From: Andalucia godoyi
Taxonomy: Eukaryota; Discoba; Jakobea; Jakobida; Andaluciidae
Direction of reading: 5' to 3'
DNA length: 64,000 nucleotides
NCBI GenBank assembly: GCA_009859145.1
Contig: VRVR01000017.1
Location: 126,607-190,606 of the forward strand
Shown in pieces: positions 41,525 to 50,892 of this stretch. Every line of letters starts with the position of its first letter. The stretch's first letter is position 1. The notes beneath the pieces are model-generated. The model made no database searches, had not been told where the DNA came from, and saw only the letters and a list, made by a program, of their open reading frames with translations. A program made the translations under genes and the position numbers.

Positions 41525-41923
41525 GGGTATGCGCACGCAACGTGTGTGGGTGTGGTAGAGTGCTGACTTGCTTGCTTGCTTGGGGTTTTTAAAATTTATT
41601 TCTCTTCAAGTTGCAACAAAAAGAAGGATTTCCTTTCAAAGAAAGCGGACTCGTTGCGTGAGGGGCGCGCATCTGGAGCCTCCCGAATTCGAAATGGAAA
41701 CGAAACCTGTAAAGCATCAAGTGATACAAACGAAACCTTATCCAACAATGACAAAAGCCTCAAGTATCACACAATGCATAATTCTCGCAAACAAAGAAAG
41801 AAAAAAAAAACCCTGCAGAAAAACAGTATCACACCGCTGCCACCTATTGCGATGTGATGAAGCAGTCTAAAGCGCAAGACAACAAAAAACACTGCCACGC
41901 GCCATGCGCATGCGTTTGCTATC
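41525..41923. other. Dynein upstream region
   Basis: AT-rich promoter and leader of the dynein gene, merging into the Fanzor remnant zone. No gene seen. Confidence 0.5.
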
Positions 41924-42412
41924 TTGACAACTCCGTCACACGATGCCCGATTCGTTTCGCCCCATTTTGATCATGAAATCCCTATAAACACGGCGCCGCG
42001 TTTGCATTCTCGCACAGCGACGCTCATTTCTTATTTTTGTTGTCCATGCAACGCACCATGTACGTCACGCCCGCAGCGCTGCGCACGAGTTGTGACAATC
42101 TCCACCGCCGCCAGAACGATCCGCAGCATCCACGCCGGCTCCCATCGCATGCACTGCCTCGCAGACGTCGAACACGCCATCACCACCTGCTTCGTTGCCC
42201 GCGACGTGCATGACGATGCGCTCCGCAGGGCAGCTGCCGACAAACTGTCTTCGACGATCGCCAAGGTGTTTTGTTGCCCATCGTGCAAATGCACGATCGA
42301 CCGCGATTGGAACGGCGCGCGCAACATCCACATCTATCTTCGGAACGTCGCTCATGCCGAGGGGCGTGTTGGAGCCTACCCCCCTTCCCAATCATGCTAT
42401 GCATGTTGTTAG
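41924..42412 (+). pseudogene. Fanzor (TnpB-like) C-terminal fragment, remnant C
   Basis: An open frame of 162 codons whose last third is diagnostic of TnpB/Fanzor: the second half of the zinc finger (FCCPSCKC) runs into the RuvC-III motif IDRDWNGARNIHIYL, followed by RVGAYP as in remnants A and B, and a TAG stop. The upstream part of the frame lacks the expected first zinc-finger pair and RuvC-I/II, so it is a rearranged or frame-shifted remnant rather than a full nuclease (Fanzors are usually 450 residues or more). The piece from about 42050 to 42400 is markedly more GC-rich than its surroundings. A TGCTATGCATG palindrome-like stretch overlaps the stop. Confidence 0.75.
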
Positions 42413-42639
42413 CTTGCAACATTGATTATGGGTGATCAGCGATGATCATCCGTGGTGTGGTAACACCGATAAAAGAAATAAAACTTACCTGATTTATTAT
42501 ACGAAAAAGAAAACACAAAGAAAAACAAAACACAACACGAAAGACTGTTGGAAGATCCAAACGGTGCGTGACGACGGTTGTTGCACCGTACATCACAGTG
42601 GTTAGTGTGTGCAATGCAGGCGCACACGCATGAGAAAAT

Positions 42640-42900
42640 GACGCTCTCCATCGAAACAGCGTGAAAATCGGTAGTCTGGAGCATTTCCGATGTCCTCATG
42701 AGGGATGCGAGTATTCGCACCCATGCGACCAACTCGGTTCGCGAGCAATATTCATTTTGCATGCTGTATCGATTGGGGAGTTTGCTGGTTTGCGATGACC
42801 CTTTTGATGCAGAGTTGGCGCTCGCCCCAAAATGGATCTGTCTTCGGTGACAGTTTAGCCGGTGATCAATAAGGATTCATGTTTTGGCGAGCGGATTCAA
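42640..42900 (+). repeat. Degenerate repeat family 2, copy 2
   Basis: Plus-strand relative of 15260-14870 (minus). One frame stays open for about 55 codons up to a TGA at about 42853 (includes LYRLGSLLVCDDPFDAELAL), then the sequence continues in other frames (SVFGDSLAGD, FWRAD, and after 42890 PRTVYKLQQFLRCLDASGD). More coding-like pieces extend to about 43200 (ESAARRVFFAKQKLLFDE). Probably a dead mobile-element gene; class unknown. Confidence 0.5.
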
Positions 42901-43396
42901 TTACCACGTACGGTGTACAAGTTACAGCAATTCCTGCGGTGCCTGGATGCTAGCGGTGATCCTGACAAGAGTCTCGAGACGATCCAAGGTGTCTGACAGA
43001 CGTCTGATCACAGTCGACAATGGAGAGGTAAGTATCCGTACGCTGGTTTGCAGAGTAACGTCTCCGCGTCAGATGCCGAGTCAGCAGCCCGGCGGGTCTT
43101 CTTTGCGAAACAAAAATTACTGTTTGATGAATCGGGCAGTCTTATGAAATCTATTGTTCAAATCAATGGTGCGCTGTCTGTTACCGCGGAATGCGTGTAG
43201 TCTCTGAAAGCCTGCTGTCATGAAGGAATCCAGACGAACACATCCCCGCCAGCTGTGCTGCTTTCTGCGTTTCAACGTTTCCTCGGATTTTCGAGACTTG
43301 CAACGCATGCAAAGCAAAAAAAATATAAAATATAAAATAAAAATAACAAACAAACCATCATGTACTGTACCAATTCCAGCTGCAGTTCTTGATGAG

Positions 43397-43760
43397 CAAC
43401 GGCAATTTCGGAACTAAGGATGGCGAACCATCAAAAAGACCACTCGTCAGATGCTGGCTTGAGGGTCACTTCCAATTCCGACAAAGGCTGCTGCACAAGA
43501 TGACGGAGTACGCGGACCGCGAGATCCACGCTGTTACTGAGGAGTGCATCTCCAAGACATGTTGAGCTGTCTGGCGTTCTTCATGCGTGGCTAAACGGAC
43601 GCAAAAGTGTTCCGATGTCCGCGTCATGTCGGACACGTCTGGATCGACGTCGGAACGGTGCGCGCAGCTTCTATCTGAAGAACGCTTCGGCATAGTGGGT
43701 TCTACACCCATCTGAATTGAATTGAATTCACACTCGATTCCGATGCAAGACTGAACATGG
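43397..43760 (+). pseudogene. Fanzor (TnpB-like) C-terminal pseudogene, remnant D
   Basis: A decayed Fanzor end. One frame of about 60 codons carries the helix before the zinc finger (FQFRQRLLHKMTEYADREIH), then the ECISKTC that normally opens the finger, and a TGA where the next Cys should be. After frame changes come VFRCPRH (second Cys region) and, near 43655, NGARSFYLKNA, the RuvC-III end, with a TAG. The 3' flank (GATGCAAGACTGAACATG at about 43740) matches the 3' ends of remnants A and B (GATGCAAGAYTGAATATG). At least two frameshifts and one nonsense change make it non-functional. It lies 120 bp from the 3' end of the RPP21 gene. Confidence 0.78.
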
Positions 43761-43878
43761 ATTGGCCAGTAATGATTCGCCATGCTTGGCGAACAAGGCC
43801 GGCGAAAGACATAAACCAATCAACAAGAATCTGCAATCGCAGGGAAAACCTGCAACTATTCTGCCAAACTCTCAATCC

Positions 43879-44265
43879 TTACAATATTGTGGAAGCACCA
43901 CACTCAGCACAGACAATTCGAATTGCTGGCACCATCTCCGTATCTTCCGCAGAAGACGTCTGATCAATACTGTTCTTACCATCCGTCACGACCTCCGCTG
44001 GTGAAGGCTTGTCGACCACGGAGTCGTCCACAATCAACAAAGCTGTAGCACCGGGAATTAGAAACATGTCGCACTTTTTGCAGAAGGAGCGCTTGATCGT
44101 GCGGCTGAGACGGGTCTGCGATTTTGACGCAACTTTCTTAAGCAGCGATGCATACGATCGACACAGATCAGTGGATCCCTTGGTGCAGTGCAGCGTATGG
44201 ATTGCTTGATATAAATAATTAATGCGATGGGCGTGGTCCGAAGCCTGACCAGATCCTCTACCCAT
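43879..44265 (-). CDS. RPP21: RNase P/MRP protein subunit RPP21 (RPR2/SNM1 family)
   Basis: 128-residue zinc-ribbon protein of nuclear RNase P, which trims the 5' leader of pre-tRNA. ATG at 44265 gives MGRGSGQASD; the open frame to the left starts with GTG. Family features: RINYLYQAIHTL near the N-terminus, a basic central helix ending LSRTIKRSFCKKC, then MFLIPGATALL, an acidic insertion, and the second metal pair in IVCAECGAS just before the stop. The four zinc ligands are two CxxC pairs. Length is at the short end (human 154), because the tail after the second pair is almost absent. It is divergent from the AP-3 mu gene, with about 400 bp between ATGs. Confidence 0.85.
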   Translation of the reverse strand: MGRGSGQASDHAHRINYLYQAIHTLHCTKGSTDLCRSYASLLKKVASKSQTRLSRTIKRSFCKKCDMFLIPGATALLIVDDSVVDKPSPAEVVTDGKNSIDQTSSAEDTEMVPAIRIVCAECGASTIL

Positions 44266-44673
44266 TTCGAGGTGCACTCAGCAGACCAAGCAACGATTTT
44301 TTTGCAGGGGGGAGGGAAGAAAACGAAATCAGGCATGCATTATTAGGCTGGCGAGGAAAGGGACCGGGAAAAAATCAAGTGACGCTGCAATGACACTCGA
44401 ATTTCCCAGGGACAGCAAATGAAGCGCTGTCATGTCAGAGGGGGAGAGAGAAAAAGAGAGAGAGAGAGAGAGAGACTTGTAGTCGGACAGGGAAATGTCC
44501 GTCTCCGTCTCGATTCGCAAACAACAATTCCTGAATCCTCTCTGTCTCCCATATGCCTTCCGATTTTCCGCACCACTTTTGGCTTTCTTGATGACTATTT
44601 CTTCTTCTTCTGTTTTTCCTTCCTTCCTCCCTCCCCTTTTTCTGGTTGGATTATAGAGTGAAGCAGCATCGAC
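44266..44673. other. Divergent promoter region of RPP21 and AP-3 mu
   Basis: Contains a (GA)n tract at about 44450-44474 and a pyrimidine-rich leader just before the AP-3 mu ATG. No gene seen. Confidence 0.5.
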
Positions 44674-45927
44674 ATGATTTCGTCCCTTTTTATCCTGAAT
44701 CGCGCTGGTGACGTGATTTTGGAAAAGCACTGGGCATCCGTGCAGTCAAGGACGGCTGTGGATGCCTTTTGGCTTGAGATGCAGAACCTCGGCGGTCTCA
44801 ATGCTGCACCTCCTGTGATTGAGGCTGCGAAAACGGTCTTCATGTTCATCACTAGGGATTCTCTTGTGTTCCTAGGGGCTGTGGCGAGGGAAACGTCTCC
44901 ACTCATGTCGTTGGAAATGATGCATCGTTTTGCAGACATTTTGAAGCAGGTTTATTTCCCTTCTGCACCGGGCCTGACGGAAGATTTGTTGCGCGATAAT
45001 TTCGTGACGGTTTTCTCTCTTCTGGATGAGTTTGCCGACAACGGATTCCCGCTTACCACAGAACCCGCGACTTTGAAAGAGGTCGTTCCGCCGCACACGG
45101 GTATTTTATCATCGCTCCGTTCGAGTTCAATTGTTACCGCCACCGTTCCCGATTCTTCCCTCGGCGTCGTATCTTGGCGCAAGTCAGGCATCCGCTATTC
45201 CACAAATGAAATTTTCTTCGACGTGATCGAGGAGATTGATGCAATTGTCGATATCAACGGCATCATGTTGTCCCACGAGGTTCAAGGTCGCATTGAGTGC
45301 AAATGCCATTTGTCTGGCATGCCGGACGTGCTGGTTACCTTCCTGGATCCGACTATCCTGGACGACTGCTCGTTCCATCCTTGCGTTCGCTATGCTCGCT
45401 ACGAGTCTGATCGCTCTTTGTCCTTCATCCCTCCCGATGGGTCGTTTACTCTGATGACGTACAGAATCAACAGACCGGCAAACGTGCCGTTGTATGTCAA
45501 GCCTCAGATTTCCTTCAACTCGGCTGGTGGCCGTGTTACCATCATGTCTGGTATGCGCCAATCCTCGAATGCAAATATCATCTCGGTCGAAGATATCGTT
45601 GTCACGGTTCCCATGCCCCAAAGCGTGGCTTCTGTGACTGCTCAAGTACAGGGAGGCTCTTTCAAGTTTGATCAGAGCTCACGAGTCTTAAAGTGGGACA
45701 TTGGAAAGATGAGCGGAGCAAAGACATGCTCTTTGGAAGCCACAGCAAAGCTTTCTTCTTCCCAAGTTCCCGACGGGTCTGTAACGGTTCAAGTTGCATG
45801 GAAGATCCCGCAGATTTGCATTTCCGGTCTCAAAGTAGATTCAGTTAATATTTCTGGTGAGCGGTACAAGGCGTTCAAGGGGGTTCGTGCGTACACCAAG
45901 TCCGGAAATTTCACAATCAGAACCTAA
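44674..45927 (+). CDS. AP3M: AP-3 adaptor complex mu subunit
   Basis: 417-residue medium chain of AP-3, which sorts cargo from endosomes or Golgi to lysosome-like compartments. The N-terminal longin domain (about 1-140) starts MISSLFILNRAGDVILEKHW, as AP-3 mu rather than AP-1/2/4 mu does, and includes DNGFPLTTEP. The C-terminal mu-homology domain (about 170-417), which binds tyrosine signals, has SWRKSGIRYSTNEIFFDVIEEIDA, LSGMPDVLVTFLDP, LSFIPPDGSFTLMTYR and the final YKAFKGVRAYTKSGNFTIRT. Length equals that of human AP3M1 (418). One exon; an AATAAA at 45993 follows the stop by about 65 bp. Confidence 0.97.
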   Translation: MISSLFILNRAGDVILEKHWASVQSRTAVDAFWLEMQNLGGLNAAPPVIEAAKTVFMFITRDSLVFLGAVARETSPLMSLEMMHRFADILKQVYFPSAPGLTEDLLRDNFVTVFSLLDEFADNGFPLTTEPATLKEVVPPHTGILSSLRSSSIVTATVPDSSLGVVSWRKSGIRYSTNEIFFDVIEEIDAIVDINGIMLSHEVQGRIECKCHLSGMPDVLVTFLDPTILDDCSFHPCVRYARYESDRSLSFIPPDGSFTLMTYRINRPANVPLYVKPQISFNSAGGRVTIMSGMRQSSNANIISVEDIVVTVPMPQSVASVTAQVQGGSFKFDQSSRVLKWDIGKMSGAKTCSLEATAKLSSSQVPDGSVTVQVAWKIPQICISGLKVDSVNISGERYKAFKGVRAYTKSGNFTIRT

Positions 45928-46323
45928 GCCAGTATGTTATGCGAATTCTTTTCTAGAGAGTGGGATTCACATAATGTCGAAGGTATTTGCAAAATAAAAT
46001 GTTCATTGTCTATCCTGTCCGTTTTTTCAGCAGCTTTCCTTTCGACTGCTTCTTTTTATTTGGGGGCGGTAAGGGAGGGAGGTATGCAGCGGTACTGGTA
46101 TGTGTTGAGGTTTTCTAGTGCTTCTGCCGGAGCCAGATGCGGCCCACAAGGTTTTCGGCTGCAAGCATCTGTCGAAATCTATGTTTAAAAAAAACAGTGC
46201 TACCGGAAGCATGGTTCCGTTGTCTTGACGTTGCCCATCGAATGCTGAAGGCGCCGGGCAAGAACGAAAGAGAGCGCAGTTCAGCTGCTGTAGTCGCCAG
46301 CGGTAACGACGAGATTTTTCCCG
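45928..46323. other. Intergenic, AP-3 mu 3' flank
   Basis: Holds the AP-3 mu polyadenylation signal. Short minus-strand protein-like stretches (LAAENLVGRIWLRQKH before a TAG near 46112) are too small to call a gene. Confidence 0.4.
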
Positions 46324-46384
46324 GCTAGGGTTAGGTCCGAGAGTGACATGTCAGCGCTTGGACCAGTGTCATCGTAACCCTAGC
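46324..46384. promoter_or_regulatory. Telobox inverted repeat upstream of eL28
   Basis: GCTAGGGTTA at 46324-46333 and its exact complement TAACCCTAGC at 46375-46384 flank a centre with GACATGTC and AGCGCT. AACCCTA boxes are known promoter elements of ribosomal-protein genes in plants and some other eukaryotes. It sits 130 bp before the eL28 ATG. Confidence 0.55.
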
Positions 46385-46514
46385 TGACAGCAATTCCCCA
46401 ATTTTTTGTTGTTGCTGTTCTCATTAAAAAGCCTGGTCGCGCATTTCGATTGTTTTGTCGTGATTTCCGGTGGGGCGTTTGTTTGTGTTTTTTGCGCAGC
46501 ATATTATATCGAGG

Positions 46515-46901
46515 ATGTCGTACTCTCCGGATTTGGTTTGGTCTCTGGTCAAGAACAACTCTAGCTTCTTGATCAAGCGTAAGGGTGTTCAACTGTCTTC
46601 TGACCCATTGAACCTTACCAACAAGAACACCTTCAAGGACAATGGCTTCTTGAACCGCAAGGCAATCGGAATCCAGGCCTCCAAGGATGGAATCACTGTT
46701 TCTTCAAAGTCAACTGCCTCTGGCCGTGCCTCCAAGCCCGCCGCATTGGTGAACAAGTACACCACCAAGGCCTCTACCAAGCGCGCTGCCGCCAAGTTCA
46801 TTGCAAACTTCAAGGCGTACCGTCCGGACCTGCTCCAGGCTGGTTTCCGCCGCTTCTCTGCCCTGAACAAGGCTGCCCGTGCCTCCGCCAAGAAGCAGTA
46901 A
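46515..46901 (+). CDS. RPL28: 60S ribosomal protein eL28
   Basis: 128-residue large-subunit protein. It starts MSYSPDLVWSLVKNNSSFLIKR, with NPLNLTNKNTFKDNGF-like residues (here PLNLTNKNTFKDNGFLNRKA), and ends in a basic Ala/Lys tail, as in eL28. No intron. Codon use differs sharply from neighbours: nearly every Lys is AAG and Asn is AAC, the bias of a highly expressed gene. The longer open frame to the left of 46515 is leader. The upstream telobox palindrome fits co-regulation with other ribosomal genes. Confidence 0.95.
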   Translation: MSYSPDLVWSLVKNNSSFLIKRKGVQLSSDPLNLTNKNTFKDNGFLNRKAIGIQASKDGITVSSKSTASGRASKPAALVNKYTTKASTKRAAAKFIANFKAYRPDLLQAGFRRFSALNKAARASAKKQ

Positions 46902-47143
46902 GAGATTAGATATGTAATGTTCTGCTTGCGCCAGAATTAAACCCGACCAAAAAAATAATAATAATCATGTCTTCTTTTTCGATTCGCAGTTTCTTCCTCT
47001 TCAATTTTCTCTTTATTATGCTGTTGTTCTTTTCCTTTCTCTGCTGTCTCGTGCGTTTGAGATTAACAGTCAACTGGAGATTTTGGAATCCCACGCTGTC
47101 AGACAGCAGCTATTTACATAGAAAATTTGATTTTGGGGGTGAT
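46902..47143. other. Short convergent intergenic gap
   Basis: 3' flanks of eL28 and the next minus-strand gene; T-rich, with AATAATAATAAT near 46955. Nothing else seen. Confidence 0.5.
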
Positions 47144-48442
47144 CTACAGAGAGCATATGCGGAACGCTGTTTCGTCAAGATCCACATCCATGCCCAGAGC
47201 AACAGAAAAGAGAGCAAATCGGCTGTTGTGCCCTCGCACGCACAGTGCTTGTTCGCCGTCTTGACAGGCTGCAATTTCAGACACATTTTTGTTTCGCACA
47301 AGCGATGCAAGACTTCGTATGACATCCAGCATGAACGTCTCAGAATTTAACAGCGAAGGATCACAGACACACCGCTGCTGCAAATAGCTCACCTGCATCG
47401 AATGCCGTGGGATGCCGTTACCGAAACGCAACTCCGGTCTCATCTGGACAACACGAGTGAGATACTCGATTCTCAGATCTGTACTGAGCGGATCGACGAC
47501 GACAACACCCAGTGTTGGCTCCTCAGTAACTCCGAAGGGCCGTTGAACTACATTCTCGGCGGTCAGAGGATTCATATGTTCGAAAACTGCAAAGTGGACC
47601 CATGCTTCAAAAGCCACAACAGATACCGACATGATTCTCCCGTCATGCACGATGTCTTCGACTCTTCCGTACACATCTGGGCTTTCGTCTGTCCGAACAT
47701 CGTACTGCAATGCGTGCGACAGAAGAACACAGTCCGAGAGCAGTCGCTTCGGTAACGTGCTATTATACACCACATTAGACGCCATGAGACAATGCCCAAC
47801 AAGAGAGAATTGAGAACTTTTGTTTGGGACGATGAGAGGCGGAATCATTTCTCTTGTTGCACGGGGCGCTACACACGGGAAAACGCCGGTGCAAACATCG
47901 TCGAGAGCATCTGCGAGAGACGACGCCGGCAAAGGGAGCACGTACTGGAAACGAAACGGGATCAAAAACGGAACATCCGAATGTCGGATGTGGCAAATGC
48001 GACAAATTGTCCTTGTCCATCCAACAGCGATTCGCTTATCGTTCCAGCAATAGCTCCGAGGGAATAACACGCAAAGCACCAATCGAATCTGCGATACGTC
48101 GTTTTGAACCCGAGGAATCACGTCTTCCCACACGTCATCATCAAGAAGCACTGCGCCATGATCATTTCCGAGGCCTACTCTTCTCGACTTCTCTTTGGCA
48201 TTATCGGACGAGTTCTGCAGAAGATGTGCACCGGGTGGATCAGCACCGGTCCACAGACTGAACGCAGCCAAATAGTCGCCAGCAAAGTCCAGAGTTTCGC
48301 ATCGAGAGACGCGGTATGCAGCGGTAAGGCTGCCTTTCAGCAAAGTCAAATCCCGCGGTCCTTGGTAGTGCAATAAGCATTCCGCACCCTCGGGTGCCAA
48401 GAAATCCAGCAGGAAAATGCCCACACGAGATTGGTCTGCCAT
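47144..48442 (-). CDS. Unknown protein, possibly longin-type (CCZ1/HPS-like)
   Basis: 432 residues from the ATG at 48442 (MADQSRVGIFLLDFL); the frame extends two codons further without an ATG. I cannot assign a family with confidence. The opening strand-turn-strand (VGIFLLDFLAPEGAECLLHYQG) and a later segment with pattern GHCLMASNVVYNSTLPKRLLSDC resemble the longin/roadblock folds of trafficking GEF proteins such as CCZ1 or the HPS proteins. A Cys-rich stretch (TRTICRICHIRH) lies near residue 145. No signal peptide, membrane span or catalytic motif. The frame is clean, so the gene is well supported; the longin suggestion is only a fold-level guess. Confidence 0.7.
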   Translation of the reverse strand: MADQSRVGIFLLDFLAPEGAECLLHYQGPRDLTLLKGSLTAAYRVSRCETLDFAGDYLAAFSLWTGADPPGAHLLQNSSDNAKEKSRRVGLGNDHGAVLLDDDVWEDVIPRVQNDVSQIRLVLCVLFPRSYCWNDKRIAVGWTRTICRICHIRHSDVPFLIPFRFQYVLPLPASSLADALDDVCTGVFPCVAPRATREMIPPLIVPNKSSQFSLVGHCLMASNVVYNSTLPKRLLSDCVLLSHALQYDVRTDESPDVYGRVEDIVHDGRIMSVSVVAFEAWVHFAVFEHMNPLTAENVVQRPFGVTEEPTLGVVVVDPLSTDLRIEYLTRVVQMRPELRFGNGIPRHSMQVSYLQQRCVCDPSLLNSETFMLDVIRSLASLVRNKNVSEIAACQDGEQALCVRGHNSRFALFSVALGMDVDLDETAFRICSL

Positions 48443-48987
48443 ATTCAACCACCTTCCGCCCCGCCCCGCCAGGCTTCTCTAATCCGCTGGCTGCCAACAA
48501 AGCGACTCGCTTTCAACACAGGCTGACCACCACAAAAGTGTCCTTTCGTATCCGAACTCCGAGCTCCGAGTGCTCAGTGTGCTCTCTCAAGAAAAGGTTT
48601 CCCTGCACATTTCGGGATTCATGGCTGCTTTCCCCCCCCCCCCCTCTCCCCTTTTTTGGCAAGGAGCTTTTGCAAAAAAAAATAATAAAATAAAATAAAA
48701 TAGACTGGTTACGGCATCAAGCCAGAGTTGGAGTGATGCTTGAACAATCGTTTTCCTTTTGTGCCTTTCGACCGCTTGAGCGATATCGCAGAACGCGTTT
48801 ATAATCAACACAGCTTCGTTCTGCGTTCTGCGTATATTTCCCATTATCATTCTTATTATTCTTATTATTATTCTTATCAGTATCACAGTTGTTTTACTTT
48901 ACTTTTCATTCATGCTTTTTCCTTCTAGCGCCTAATCTTTTTTTCTTCTTCTTGTTTCTTTTTTTATTTTAAATTGTGGCTAAAGCA
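48443..48987. other. Divergent promoter region
   Basis: Between the minus-strand gene and PET127. Contains a (C)10 tract near 48635, AAAATAAAAT repeats near 48690 and CTTATTATT repeats near 48850. No gene seen. Confidence 0.5.
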
Positions 48988-50866
48988 ATGTTTTCCAGAT
49001 TCTTTCGACGTTTAACATGTACAGACACAAGTGCCTTTATGTACCGAAGAGCGCCTTCGCTGCGGAGAGTGTCTCGAAATAACAGTCCAAACAACGTATC
49101 TTCATCCGCGAACGCGGCGTCCAATTTCGGCGGTGTAGGCGGAGACCAAACTCGAAAAGCCGGGGTAGTCGAAGCGAAGTATGACCCTACGACAAAGGGA
49201 TTCGAGATTCTGGACCCTGATCCGATCAATCAGACGGTCATCCGTCCATCGGTCAACATTCCTGTACCAAGGCTCGAGCACGGTCTCGAAATCGTGCTTC
49301 AACAGTCGGGTGTATTCCCTCTGCAGTTGGACGACGCAAGATACCAGTTCCCGCCTTATTTGAAGCATATCGTGCAGCCAGACAAGATTGACTTCAATGC
49401 AGTTCCGCCGTTTGTGACATCTTCCCGCGATCCAGCGCTGCATTCGTTGGCGGTGGCGAACAACAGTAGATACAAAGGATCCACTTCGTCTGTGACGTCC
49501 ATTCTTGCGCAGCTGTACTTTCTGCTCACGAATTTCAAGACGACGCACACCGATTGTCTCTCCCCGGAATTCTCGAATATGACGTGTGCATTTACGAGGG
49601 CGACGACGAAGCCAGTTTGTGTTTTTCTGAGGCCGTTTGAGGGGATCTATGCGATTGATTCCGGGCCGTCAGCAATTCCGCCGAAGAATCAGATTTTGCT
49701 CGAACTTGGTAAATCTATGGAAAAGATGTTGACGCTCACCGAAGTGGAGTTTAAGGACCGCATGCTGCTGCGGCAGGGTCAGGACTCGTACGTCCCGGGT
49801 GCCGAGGCATACAACTTCATGAAAGTCGGGTCGTTGATGCTGCGCTCGCAAATCGATTGCCAAGATGGCAAGAACAACTCGTTTGATCTGAAGACGCGGG
49901 CGTTATCGGCCATCCGTTACGATGTCCAGAATTATATGGTGCATCGCGGCACGAAAATCCGTAGAATCCGAGGGAGGACGCTTTCCTTCGAACGCGAATT
50001 TTATGACATGATACGATCTGTTTTTCTCAAATATTCGTTTCAGGTCCGGATTGGAAGGATGCATGGCGTGTTCATTACGTATCACAACACGGATGAGGTT
50101 TTCGGCTTCGAATACGTGACTCTTCCAGAAATTGACAGCTGTGTATTTGGGAGCCACGATTTTGGAAATCGGTGCTTCGATGTCTGCATGAAGTTAATGT
50201 CGGTTTTGCTGGATCACGTCGTTGCAGATCTTGGCAAGGACCATCGTTCCATAAGAGTATGTTCGGTTTTTTTCTCTTACTTTTTTTTGGGGAGGGGCTC
50301 TCTGGTGACAGCTTCGTGATGTTTTATTCATGCATTTAATATGTGATTATCTCTGGATTCTAATGTTCCCTTTTTCCAATGCACTTCCAGATTGTTATGG
50401 GAAATGATCGTGCAAGAAAAGAACTTGTGGTGTTTGCTGAGAAGATGGAGCGCGATTATGGTTGGGTTGAGGACAAGAGCAGTATGCCTTTTCATTCCAT
50501 TTTCATCTTCATCTTTATGGTTATCTTATCTTCATTTTCATTTCATTCTTGGTACTTGTTCCTTGTTTTTGCTCACATTTTAATTCCTTGACTTTTTTCT
50601 TCTTCCCCCTTTCAGACATTACGAATGCGGACCTGGTGGAGATAACGGGAGAAGTGACTCAATATTCTCTCCGCGTCGATTCGGAGGTCAATGGCACGTT
50701 CTTGAACAAGTATACTTCCATGAACGTTCTGGATGCCAAAGATGACATGAATGTTTTCTACAGAATCCACAAAGAAGATCACTCGGAATTGAATCCAAAG
50801 CTCCGAGCGCAGTATCTGACCTGGCTGAGAAGGTCAATATTCTTTGATGATGATGTTGATTTTTAG
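48988..50866 (+). CDS. PET127: PET127-family mitochondrial RNA-processing protein (two introns)
   Basis: Member of the Pet127 family, membrane-associated PD-(D/E)XK-like proteins involved in 5' processing and stability of mitochondrial RNA in yeast. Exons 48988-50256, 50391-50481 and 50616-50866; both introns are 134 bp, with GTATGT and GTATGC donors. The spliced product is 536 residues or so. It starts MFSRFFRRLT, an Arg-rich presequence. Family segments: PRLEHGLEIVLQQSGVFPL, FPPYLKHI, ITSSRD-like VTSSRDPALHSLA, GSTSSVTSILAQLYFLLT, FEGIYAIDSG, LGKSMEKMLTL, FDLKTRALSAIRYDVQNY, SFEREFYDMIRSVFLKYSFQ and VRIGRMHGVFI. The acidic and Lys residues of FDLKTR are the likely active-site core. Exon 3 ends FDDDVDF. 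The TPLATE gene converges 26 bp away. Confidence 0.88.
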
Positions 50867-50892
50867 ACTGTATTGTAAACGAATACTCAAGT

